Shown here: piece after piece, positions 53,215 to 63,191 of the stretch | How the letters are laid out: the number at the start of each line of letters is the position of its first letter | Position numbering within the stretch: the first letter of the stretch is position 1 | NCBI GenBank assembly: GCA_033557465.1 | Contig: JAWIIG010000025.1 | Location: forward strand, 3,529,001 to 3,593,000 | Origin: Ichthyophis bannanicus | Lineage: Eukaryota > Chordata > Amphibia > Gymnophiona > Ichthyophiidae | Reading direction: 5' to 3' | Length of the DNA stretch: 64,000 nucleotides | The notes under the pieces: generated by a model | The model's input: only the letters and a program-made list of their open reading frames with translations | Databases searched by the model: none | Told to the model about the DNA's origin: nothing | Made by a program: the position numbers and the translations under genes

Positions 53215-54475
53215 AAATTCTACCACCTCTTTGTTACATTCAACTTTTATCCCAACCCCTCCTTCCCTTTCTGCCCAAACTCTGACCTACTATTTCCATA
53301 ATAAGGTCACAAGATTAGTCTTGAGTTCTCCACAGGGTCACACCTGCACGTCCTTCTCTCAACCTCTATCACCCTTTCTTTCTTTTTTTAAAATCACTGA
53401 GGAGGAAACTGTTCATCTTCTCTCTTTCTCCAAACCCAGTACCCGTTCCTCTGATCCTATACCCACCCATCTGCTAAGCTCTATCTCTTTCACCGTTATC
53501 CCTTCTAGCTATCATATCCTCAATTTATTGCTTTCCATTGCAACTGTTCCTGCAGCCTTCAAACATGCTATGGTTATACCCAGGGCCATACCAAGGGCTG
53601 TGCAAGCATTGCAGCTGCACAAGACGCAAGTACAGAAGGGGCGCTGATATCAACACTTTACCTAAGAAGCTTCCAGGAAGCTTAAAAAGAGTGAGTTACT
53701 GGATATGGCTGGGTGGAATGACAGTGCCAGATTTGTTAGTCACACAGGGCACATTTCTAGCTTGGTTCGGTTCTGGTTACACCCCTCCGCAAAAACCTTA
53801 AATACACCCCACATGCCCTTCTAATTATCAGCTAATCTCCCCCCTCCTCCCCTTTGCATTAAACTCCTCAAAGGTGTGTCTCACTGCTATTGTCTGGATT
53901 TTCTGTCCTCTCAAGCCCTTCTGGATCCACTGCAATCTGGCTTTTGTCCTAGACATTCTACTGAAACAGCTCTTGCTAAAGTCTCCAGTGATTTGTTCTT
54001 GCCAAATCCAAGGGATTTACTTGATCCTCATAATTCTTGACCTTTCCGCTGCTTTTGACACTATTGATCACAATCTTCCACTGATGCCTTGTTCTCCCTT
54101 GGATTTAGGGGCTCTGTTTTCTTTCTTATCTCTCGCATCACACTTTTAGTGTATGTTCTGGTTTAACCTCTTCTACACCCTCCCCCCCCCCATCACACTA
54201 TTAGATGGTGTACCTTAGGACTCTGTTTTGGGACCTCAACTTTTCTCTCTCTACACCCAGCCTCTTGGTGGGCTCATCTCCTACTATGGTTTTCAGTATC
54301 ATTTTTAAGCAGATGACTCTCAGAGCTACCTCTCTGCATCTGAAATCTCTCCAGGAATCCAGGTCCACATTTCAGCCTGCTTATCTGACATTGCTGCCTG
54401 GATGTCTCACCGCCATCTGAAATTGAACATTGCCGGAACCAAGCTCCTTATCTTTCCCATTAAACCCAATCCCCC
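53215..54475 (+). mobile_element. L2 LINE fragment, plus strand, with a hAT-like insert
   Basis: ORF2 linker and RT start are at 53231-53580. A ~205-bp insert beginning cagggccataccaagggctg and ending near ttacacccct (53581-53789) follows, after which RT sequence continues to about 54475. There the second CR1 copy starts abruptly. Confidence 0.75.
53231..54475 (+). pseudogene. L2 reverse transcriptase N-terminal half, degraded
   Basis: The first piece shows TYYFHNKVTRL, FSKPSTRSSDPIPTHLLSS and ATVPAAFKHAMVIP, the L2 pattern before RT motif 1. After the insert, shifted frames give LPPPPLCIKLLKGV, LDFLSSQALLDPLQSGFCPRHSTETALAKV and IILDLSAAFDTIDHN, the palm Asp motif. The QG/GDRT and YADD parts are degraded. 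Multiple frameshifts and the insert disrupt it. Confidence 0.75.
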
Positions 54476-54481
54476 CCTTAA

Positions 54482-54812
54482 AAATGACATAGGAAAGTGT
54501 GGGAGGGAAGTTCTGGAGGCCAAATTTAGGATTTTAGAAGGAAGTTGAAATCCAGAACTTTTAGGATAGCAATTTCTGAAATACTTCCCGTTCCACGCAC
54601 AGAACCCAAAGGCAAGCAGAGCTCCAGAGTCTTAATGCATGGCAGAGATGATGGTGCAAGGAAGAAGCGTTTGGATTTGTTAGGAACTGGGAAACATTCT
54701 GGGGAAGGGGGGGGGGGGGAGTTTTTCTGAATGGATGGACTTCAACTTAACCAGGATGGAACCAGGCTTCTGGCATTAAATTTGAAAAGGAAATAGAGCA
54801 GCTTTTAAACTA
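54482..54812 (+). pseudogene. CR1 ORF1 C-terminal fragment (SGNH end)
   Basis: It starts NDIGKCGREVLEAKF (block III) and includes ISEILPVPRTEPKGKQ. A G-run (about 54703-54719) disrupts the WGTFWGKEELF equivalent, and block V reads MDxxLxQDGTRLL with damage. Truncated and frameshifted. Confidence 0.7.
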
Positions 54813-54844
54813 GATAATAAGGGAAAGCTGACAGTTGCCCAAGA

Positions 54845-56118
54845 GTGCATGGTTCGCAAGAATGTATCCTTGACAGATACTAGCAAAAGAGGGAAGTTAG
54901 GGAATCCCGATAGGGAGGTTCCAATAAAGATAAAAGTACCCAGATGCCTTTAAGTACAGAGCAGACAGAGCTGAAAGATTCCAAATTACCCCATCAACTG
55001 ATAACCAGATTGTTAATATGAATAAAATACAGCCTCTAAAATGCCTGTATGCAAATGTTGGAAGTCTAAAAAATAAGATGGAAGAGCTAGAATATACAGT
55101 ATAACACTAAATGAAAGGTGAGCAAATGGCATCTCAGAGATCTGGTGGAAGGAGGACAACCAATGGGATACCGTGATATCTGGGTACAAACTATATCACA
55201 ATGGTAGGGTAGATCAAATTAGTGGAGGAGTTGCTCTCTGTTAGAGAGGGCATTGAGCCACACAGGATAAAGGTTTTGCAGGAAACAAAACACACTGTAG
55301 AATCTCTATGGAGAGAAATTCCATGTAAAAAGGGGAAGGTGATGGCAGTGGGGGTGTAGTACCATCTGCCTGGCCAGAATAAATAGATGGATGATGACAT
55401 TCTAACAGAAATCAGGGAAGCTAATAAAAGTTACAATACAGTAATAATGTGTGATTTCAATTACCCCGGTGTCGACTGGGTCAAGATCACAGCAGGACAT
55501 GCGAGGAAGATAAAGTTACTAGATAAAATTAATGACGGCTTCTCGGAGCAGTTGGTTCATAAACTGACAAGAGAGGAAGCTATTTTAGACCTAGCCCTTA
55601 ATGGAGCACAGGATCTGGTGCAAGAGATAGGGGTGTCGGTGCACTTAGAAATAGTAATCATAGCATGATCTCATTTGATTTAATAAATGGAGGGAGAACG
55701 GCAAGGAAATCCACAGTACTACCTTTCAACTTTCAAAAAAGAGACTATGATAAAATGAGGAAAATAGTTAAGAAAAAACTAAAAGGAGTAGCTGCAAAGG
55801 TTAAAGATTTACATCAAGCATGGGCGTTGTTTAAAAATACTATCTTGGACACCCAGATCACATGTATTCCATGCTTTAAGAAAAGTGGAAGGGAGGCCAG
55901 AAATCTACCAGTATGGTTTAAAGATGAGGTTAAAGAGGCTAATATAGCCGAAAAGCATCTTTGAGGAAATGAAAAAAGGAGTGAAATGATGAAAACAGGA
56001 AACAACATAAGCACTGGCAAGTTAGATGCAAGGTATTGATAAGGCAGGCAAAGAGAGAATGTGAAAAAAAACTTGCCATGGAAGCAAAAATGCATAATAA
56101 AATTTTTTACATGTACAT
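54845..56118 (+). pseudogene. CR1 ORF2 endonuclease and linker, second copy
   Basis: Recognisable pieces are LKCLYANVGSLKNK, the damaged ISEIWWKEDNQWD equivalent, CDFNYPGVDW (catalytic Asp-Asn retained) and the linker KKKLKGVAAKVKDLHQAWALFKNTILDTQITCIPCFKKSG. Numerous small indels move it between frames (55387-55668, 55665-55964). Confidence 0.75.
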
Positions 56119-57209
56119 TGTGAGAGATAGTGAGTGATAGCTACCTCATATGACCCTATTAGGCAGCTGCCTAGGGTGTTAAGATTTTAGTTGCCTTTGA
56201 TACAAAAAGAATCTTGTAGTCAAGTGGTAAGGCAAAAATAATATTAGGGCTTTATTCCCTGCCCTGAGGGGATATTCCTGGGATACAACAAACAATATGA
56301 AACAAAAGAACTGTCGCATAGAAAAATATCTTCTTTCCTTTAGGCACCATCAGCTGGCTGCTTTGCACACGTTCAACATAAAGATACAATATTGTCAGAT
56401 AAACAAATTGTACAATCCATGGGCACAGGGTCAGAATTATAGCTGCTGTTCTCCCACTGCATTAACTCAGAGTTACTTACGATTGCATATGGGTCACACT
56501 CTTCACAGCTGCTGTCTTCTTTAAAACTCTCCTGTGAGTCATGGGCTAGCTTTTCTAGAAAGGGCTCTTTAAATCCAGGGCTCTGAATGCCCGGTATATT
56601 AAAAGCTTCCTTCTGGCTTTCCCTTCTTCTCCACACTGGTGGAATTACTGTGTAACTTTCAGTGTCAAAGTTACTTCTGGTGCCACGCCCTTGCCTTTCA
56701 AACCAAACAGAACTCCTTGCCTTTTCTTTAGCAAAGCTAGGTTCCCACCTTTTAGCTGTAGTTCTGTCTCTTATATCTGGGCTTCTGGCAGCTCTCTCCT
56801 GGGCTCTCCAACCACCAGGAATCCTAGCAGGGTCCTGGGCACGGTGCTAGCTGTTTCCTGCTCTGTTGCCACACCTACTGCTTCCTTCCCTTAGTGGGTT
56901 TCCTCCAGCATGACGTGTGTTCACTGGATGCTGGCTTAGTCCTCCCAGGTCGCTGCCCCTACTGGCCTTCCCTGGTTCTACCCTGCAGCTTTTATCCTTG
57001 TTCTCTTTGCATGCTGCCTGGGTTTCTGAGAACAGGTGTTCCTGATTAGCCTTCCTGCTTCTAGCTACATCAGGACTAGTGCAAGGACATTTTACTCTAA
57101 TGCCTTTCTGCTTTTCTTGTGCTGAGTTTGTTTGCTGCTCAGCTAATTCTGAGGTAAGTTCCTTACTTTCCCCTAACTCCATGGGCTCTGTACCATCTGC
57201 TGTGTCACA
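56119..57209. mobile_element. Solo LTR candidate with 4-bp TSD
   Basis: The 1091-bp insert starts tgtgagagatag and ends gctgtgtcaca (TG...CA). It is flanked by acat on both sides (56115-56118 and 57210-57213). It interrupts CR1 between tacat and tcNtNgcaaaaaacc, colinear with the intact copy. No internal coding region is present. The LTR family is unidentified. Confidence 0.6.
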
Positions 57210-57213
57210 ACAT

Positions 57214-57697
57214 TCATAGCAAAAAACCTGTGAGTCAGTTGGATCATTAGATGATAGAGGGGTAAAAGGGGAACTAAGAGAGGCCAAGGCCATAGCGGAG
57301 AGCCTGAATGAATTCTTTGGTTTGGTCTTTACTGAAGAAGATATAGGGAAGTTACCCATGCCAGAAATGGTATTTAAAGGTGATGTATTTGATGAACTGA
57401 AAGAAATATCGATACACCGGGAAGATGTATTACAACTATTTGATAAACTGAAGAGTAACAAATCACCTGGACCAGGTGGTATGCATCCAAGGGTGTTGAA
57501 AGAACTGAAATATGCGATTGTAGACCTACTATTAAATCATCTGTAGTACCTGAAGATTGGAGAAAGGCTAATGTAGCGCCAGTGTTTAAAAAGGGTTCCA
57601 GGGGTGATCAGGGAAACTACAGACAGGTAAGCCTGATGTCAGTATCGGGCAAAATGGTAGAAACCATTATAAAGAATAAAATTGCTGAACATGTAGA
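57214..57697 (+). pseudogene. CR1 reverse transcriptase 5' part, second copy
   Basis: It carries VFTEEDIGKLPMPEMVFKG, KSNKSPGPGGMHPRVLKELK and, after a deletion, KKGSRGDQGNYRQVSLMSVSGKMVETIIKNK. The frame is broken near 57540. It stops at atgtagat, where the L2 begins; the RT resumes at 63192. Confidence 0.8.
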
Positions 57698-59505
57698 TTT
57701 TTATTTATTTATTTATTGGGCTAAGTTTATATACCGCTTTTCGCAGTGGTCAAAGCAGTTTACAGTGAATTGGCGGTAATACAAGGAACGTTTACATTTG
57801 AAGAGTTAACTTTGTACAATGAGTGAGGGTAGGGTGATTGGAGTGGTTAACAATATACAGGATTAACTATGTACAGGTTGATGAACTGTCTATACATTCT
57901 TGTAGTGCTTGATAAGTTGACTATGAGTGTGTTTGTGAGCTGTCTACATATTGGTGTGGTGTTGAGTTTGAGGTGCAGATTGGCGGTGGTGTTTGGTTGG
58001 GGTATTGGGCAGGATGAAGTAAAGAGAGGGGTAAAGAAGTGAGTCTTGAGGAGTTTTCAGAAGGTTGGGAGGTCCGTGGTGTTTCTTATGTTGACCGGGA
58101 GGGAGTTTCAAGTGGTTGGGGCATAAAATTCAAAGGCTCTGGTGCGAGCTTGTTGAGTGCTCTTTGTTATGGATTAGGGGGTGGTTAGTGTATTCATGAT
58201 GGAGGTTCTCTGGGATCTATTTGATTGTTATGGGGTGATGAGGTGATGAGGTGGGTGGATGACTGATGGAATAGGGCTTTGTGAGTCATTATTAGGGTCT
58301 GGTAGAGTATTCTACTTTGCAACGGGAGCCAGTGGAAGAGTTTGAGGATGAGGGTGATGTATTGGTATTTGGATGTGTGTGTAATGGTTCTTGAGGCTGT
58401 ATGGAGCACCATTTGAAGAGGTTGGAGCGTTGATTTGGGGAGTCCATGGTATATTGAGTTGCAGTAGTCGGTGTGGGGTGTTGTAAGGGCTTGTACGGCT
58501 GAGCAGAAGTCTGATGGGTGAGGACAGGGCAAAGGTGTTGTAGTGTGGGGTTTTGTGATAGATTGCTCTTGCTGTGTTCACTATTTGTGATTTCAACATG
58601 AGGTGGTTATCGAGAGTGATCCCCAGGTACATGACTTATGATTTGATTTGGATTTCAGTGTTGTTGAGAGTGATGGAGTCGTGGGAGGGGGGGGGGGAGA
58701 AGGAGGTGTTCCTGGTGGCAAGAAGGGCTTCAGTCTTTTTCATCTTTATGGATAGGTGGTTTTCGGATAGCCATTAAGAGACATCAGAGAAGCATTGTTG
58801 AAATTCAAGGTTTGATGGTTTATTGAGGTTGAGTGGTGTGTAGAGCATAATGCTATCTGCATAAATGTGGTAATTGACATTGTGTGTTTGGATGATGTTA
58901 CAAAGGGGTTGTAGGAAGATGTTAAAGAAGAGAGGGTGGATCCTTGAGGGACACCTTGAGTTTGAGTGTAGGGGGTTGAAGATAGTGACCCGATTCTTAT
59001 CAACTGGGTTCTGTTGTGAAGATACTCTTGTAGCCATCTTAATATGGTGCCCTGTATTCCAACTGACTGGAGGCGTTGTAGGAGGGTGTTGTGTTTGATG
59101 GTGTCAAAGGCAGCTGAGATGTCAAGGAATATCATGATGAATCTTTGGTGGATTTTAGGGATTCCCCTTATTAGGCTGTTGAGTAGAGAGATCAGGAGGG
59201 TTTCCACTCCGTGTTGAGGTCAGAAACCATGCTGTTGAGGGTCAAGTGGTGCGTGTGTGTCGAGGTGGTCCTGTAGTTGGGTTTGGACTATTTTCTCTAT
59301 TATTTTGGATAAGAATGGTAAGCTAACAATAGAGTCTGTAAGAGGATGGGTCGAGGTGGGGCTTTTTTAGGAGGGGGCAAATTGAGGAAGATTTTAGGCA
59401 GGTTGGTAGGTAGTCGTGTAGCAGTGAGCATTGGGTGAGTTTGGCTAGGAAAGGTGCGAGTTTGGGTAGGGTAGCTTTGATCCAGCTGGGTAGGTAAGGA
59501 TCGAT
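57698..59505 (-). mobile_element. L2 LINE, minus strand, 5'-truncated
   Basis: The 3' end is the (TTTA)n run (57698-57716) followed by taagtttataccgcttttcgc, the inverse of the L2 3' UTR. The 5' truncation point is at about 59505 (ggatcgat), after which CR1 resumes for a few bases (agtcatg) before element H. The coding region spans about 58190-59505. Confidence 0.82.
58194..59505 (-). pseudogene. L2 reverse transcriptase, degraded
   Basis: Reading leftwards from 59505: LPSWIKATLPKLAPFLAKLTQCSL...YLPTCLKSSSICPLLKKPHLDPSSYR, then FLDISAAFDTIKHNTLLQRL (palm Asp), QGVPQGSTLS, then the catalytic position as YADS (second Asp lost). The LGITLDNHLMLKSQI thumb and FHWLPLQSRILYQTLIMTHKAL follow. It is split by frameshifts into pieces at 59323-59505, 58746-59207, 58774-59037, 58312-58632 and 58194-58532. 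It cannot be active. Confidence 0.82.
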
Positions 59506-60644
59506 AGTCATGGGGGTATGTTTACTAAACTGCGGTAACGTAAATAACGCGCGTTATGTAACGTTAACGATCGTTAGCGCGTCATAACGCGCTAACGATC
59601 GTAATGCTCCGCGGCGCGGTAAAACACTGCAGAAGGTGGAGAGAGCGCGGAGAGAAGGGGTAAATGGGCAGAGAGTGGGCGGAGAGAGGCTCCCCTCACA
59701 CTAATGCGCTGAATTTCAGGGCTGAATTCCAACGCGATTAAAAACCTGCCGTTAAAGGCACATTACAGGGGAGAGAAACCAATTAAGTGTCAGCAATGTA
59801 CAGCCCAGGCAGGGAAACCAAAAAACAGTGATAAGTGTGATACATGTGCACAGAAAAAGGGCACAGAAACACTGAAAATGACCCCAACAAACTGGAAAAA
59901 AACAATAACCAAGCTGGCCAATAGTGGTATCAATGAGAAACATCAACCCTTCCCCCCCCGAGTAAGCTCCATAGAATACATATAAATCGTGGAAGGGTCT
60001 ATATGCCGTCCCCATACAAGGTGAATGAGCCCACAGTGACATAGCGCTGCTCAGGGTTTTCCCCACCATCGGACAGGTGCACATGTCCCGCAACATCAGG
60101 GCGGGCATGTCGGAACGGCAAGTGGACATATGCCGGAGAAGGGGATGCAGAGGGCCGCAGGCGGCACATGCTGTGGTGGAGCTGGGCCACAGTGTGGACT
60201 AGGGTGATGCCTAGGTGGCCCATACGAATGCTGAAACAGCGGAGCAGCCAGACAGCAACTGCTGAAGGTCCAACATGGGCACGAGTGGGTTTCCCAAAGT
60301 GTCACAGGGGATAGTACCCAACAGCTACCCCCAAGGGCACGGAACATTGGCAGGCGGGGCTGGGGGGGGGGGAGCGTGGACATCTATGCAGGCACCCCTA
60401 CCCTAGAACCCTCACCATAGGCAGCCGCCTACCCGCACACTGGATGGCCTGAGACTGCGCACCACCAGCTCCACCGGCAGAAGGGCATGTCAGCATGGTG
60501 GCTGAGGGATACTGGTGGTGGAGGGGGCAGTGGCAGCTGCCCAGAGCAGACCGTGGCCTAGCCCTGTGTAGGTGGGTGCCTTGCACTGCAACAGACAGGC
60601 CCTGTCTGACCAACAGTCATGGTATCACCAGGGAATGCACCATC

Positions 60645-60725
60645 TCTGTGATAACATGGTGGTGCAGTGCACAAAACCAGTGTATTCAAAAGCAGAAGGT
60701 CACAGGTTCAAGTCCCAGCTGTGGT
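60645..60725 (+). promoter_or_regulatory. tRNA-like module 1 (element H)
   Basis: Box B GGTTCAAGTCCC lies at 60705-60716, with tggtggtgcagtgcacaaaacc upstream. Confidence 0.5.
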
Positions 60726-60873
60726 TTCCACCAACCCAGTCCTCATATTTTACCCACTACTATAACGTGCTAGTACAGACAGAACCTTTCTTGCAGATGA
60801 TGTAAACATGCCCAAAACACCTACATTTTACCCTACAGAGCACAGACACCATAAACATGCACATTACCTAGAG

Positions 60874-61066
60874 CAGAGCCTCCCAAATGCAGTCCTGGAG
60901 GGCAAAACACCATTCAGGTTCCATGCTGCCTCTGATAAAGTTGCCTGTGCTGCATTTCCATGCGCCACCCCCATGGTATGCAGATGTATCTCATGCATAT
61001 TCATGAGGGACAGCATGAAAACCCAAACAGTGTTTTGCATCGCAGGACTGGAGTTGGGAACCTCTG
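60874..61066. mobile_element. hAT MITE in element H
   Basis: The ends cagagcctccc and gttgggaacctctg surround the same 'atctcatgcatattcatgag' core as the MITE at 1591-1782. The 8-bp flanks acctagag and ccgtaaag are now only partly alike. Confidence 0.78.
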
Positions 61067-62307
61067 CCGTAAAGCAGCAGCCAACAGGGGCAGACACACC
61101 TGCACCCACAGGCCCCATTATCCAAAGCCTCCTGGAGAGGCAGGACTTTGGGCTCTGCGTGCATCTCCCAATTCTAGCACTTGCATACCTTAGTAATGCC
61201 ACCCTAAACCTGGGAATATGGTACACAGCTATCAAAAAGTTGCTATGATTACTGGCAGATAGCAATTCCTAGGTTAAGTACAATTTTCGGAGTGAGCTGC
61301 ATCATAGCAACCTTTCTGATGTCTGTGGAGTGTGCTACAGGTCTTGTGTCTGACAGTGTTTACCAATCTGGGGGGTGACTCCTACAGTATTGCGTACCAT
61401 AGCCATGCCTGCACTGTGCCCAGGACTGGTGTGGTGGCCTGGGCTGCCCAACACCTCTATAGTTGCACAATGCTGGCATAGGTGTGGGGAGTGTGTGTCT
61501 GTCTATCCGGTGTGTGGTGGCTGCCAACACCCTCCACAGCCCACACTGCTAGCACTGTTGCCAGTATTGGCCTGCCAATGTGCATAATGAGGAGCAAGGT
61601 ACTGTGGGAATAGTCTGGATAGGGTGGCCTGGCCTGGCCGCATCTGCACAAGGCATAGGGCAATGGCCGGACATTGTAGTGCCCAGTACCACCTGCACGG
61701 ACAGGATGGCCATAGCATGTCCTGCTGGGAGGTCAATCTCACCCTGACTGAGCAGTGACCATGGTATGGCTAGGTTCCCCCATAGTGCTACTCTTATGTG
61801 ATATTTATGGATTTCCTTTTGGGGCCCAATCACTGACTTATCTGCTTGGTGTGTATGCTGATATCCTCGTTTTGGGTACATGCATCTTCTCCAGGACCAT
61901 GCACTATGGACTAGCTGGCGGACTGTCTGCAGCTAGTATGCGTTTTGCTTGAACACCGTGCAGGGTGCAGCGGCTGGAGGTTTGTTGCTGGAGAATGTTA
62001 GATAAGGGTGGGGGGCAGCTGAGCATTTCCAGACCTGCTGTCTGTCTGCTATTGCATTATGGATGTGTACTGCTCTGCATTGTCTGCCCTGTAGGGTGTT
62101 TGATTCCTATCAGGACTGGGGTGATGGTCCCCTCTACTGCCACCATTGCAGCGGGGTAGAAAGTGGATCTGTGGGCAGGAGATCCTGTCCCCCACCCTGA
62201 GCCCCAGAGGGTGGGTTGGGTGGTGGTATGTAATCTCCCTGGTAACCACAGCAGAATGTGGGTGTGGTGCCATGCATTCCTCCTGTAGCCAGCCAGGTGT
62301 TTATTGG

Positions 62308-62370
62308 CAGCTCTAGCCCACTGGTTACTTCACTGCCCATGGAGCCAGAGGTCATGGGTTCACAACCCAC
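62308..62370 (+). promoter_or_regulatory. tRNA-like module 2 (element H)
   Basis: Ctagcccactggttacttcac is followed by box B-like GGTTCACAACC at 62357-62367. Confidence 0.4.
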
Positions 62371-62447
62371 AGTGGGGTTCATTGATAGGGCTGTCTTAGG
62401 CATTGTCTATTTTTATTATATATTAGTGTTGCCAGCAGAACCACCCT

Positions 62448-62632
62448 CAGGGTACTGTCACCTTAGGGTGGCTCATAAGGTGAGCCCTATAAAGCGTCTT
62501 ATAAGGTGCCTTATATGCTGTCCTATAGGGGACATTATAGGGTGCCTTGGCAGACAGCGCACTTTATAATGTGCCCTATGGAGTGCCTTCTAAGGTGCCT
62601 TATGTGGCACCTTAGGTTACGCCACTGTGAGG
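62448..62632. repeat. AAGGYRCCTT palindromic array (element H)
   Basis: The arms run inward from caccttagggtggctcataagg and gtggcaccttaggttacgcc, as in F. Confidence 0.78.
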
Positions 62633-62930
62633 GTGTGTTTGCTGGCAGCACTATTACAGTACAGCTAAACTTCCTCACAGCCCAATATTTAACCCTTTCC
62701 AGGCCAAGCCCAAAACTTTCGGGATCCAAACTTCTGCCTAAATATTCCTATCAAATGGTATATAATACATGACCATGGCAGAGGGAACGTCACTATTGGG
62801 ACATATTGAATAAGACGTGTACAATTTTCCTGACATATGCAAACATTAACCCGGCTGCAGATTAAAATATTATAGTAGGCTTTCAAAGGGTTACACATGA
62901 CGCCTCAGCCAGCTTTATTCATTAGGCACA

Positions 62931-62995
62931 CTGGGGAATTGAACCCATGACCCTTGTACCATCGGTCTGGGTAGTAACCATTGTGCTACAGCTCT
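62931..62995 (-). promoter_or_regulatory. tRNA-like module 3, inverted (element H)
   Basis: On the minus strand, tgtagcacaatggttactac is followed by box B-like GGGTTCAATTCC (plus-strand 62935-62946). Confidence 0.5.
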
Positions 62996-63191
62996 GTTTC
63001 TGTATTTAGGTGTCTGCGCGCCTTCTTACGCTTAACGCGCAGTAACGCGCCCTGTAACAATCGTTGCTGCGCGGCGCGTTATAACGCACGTTATCACTAA
63101 CGATGTACCGCCCATGTCCTTTTTTGGCATTTCTTCCACTAACGCGGCTCCTAACGCGAATCACACTAACACAGTTTAGTAAACATACCCC

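Larger units (their letters stand above)
59513..63191 (+). mobile_element. TIR element H, complete, 3.7 kb, TSD ATG
   Basis: Its ends are ggggtatgtttactaaac (59513) and gtttagtaaacatacccc (63191). The flanking ATG is repeated (59510-59512 and 63192-63194). The intact CR1 gives the empty site agtcatg. It carries a tRNA-like module at 60645-60725, a hAT MITE (60874-61066), a palindromic block (61215-61335), further tRNA-like modules at 62308-62370 (plus) and 62931-62995 (minus), and an AAGGYRCCTT array at 62448-62632. It has no transposase. Confidence 0.85.
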
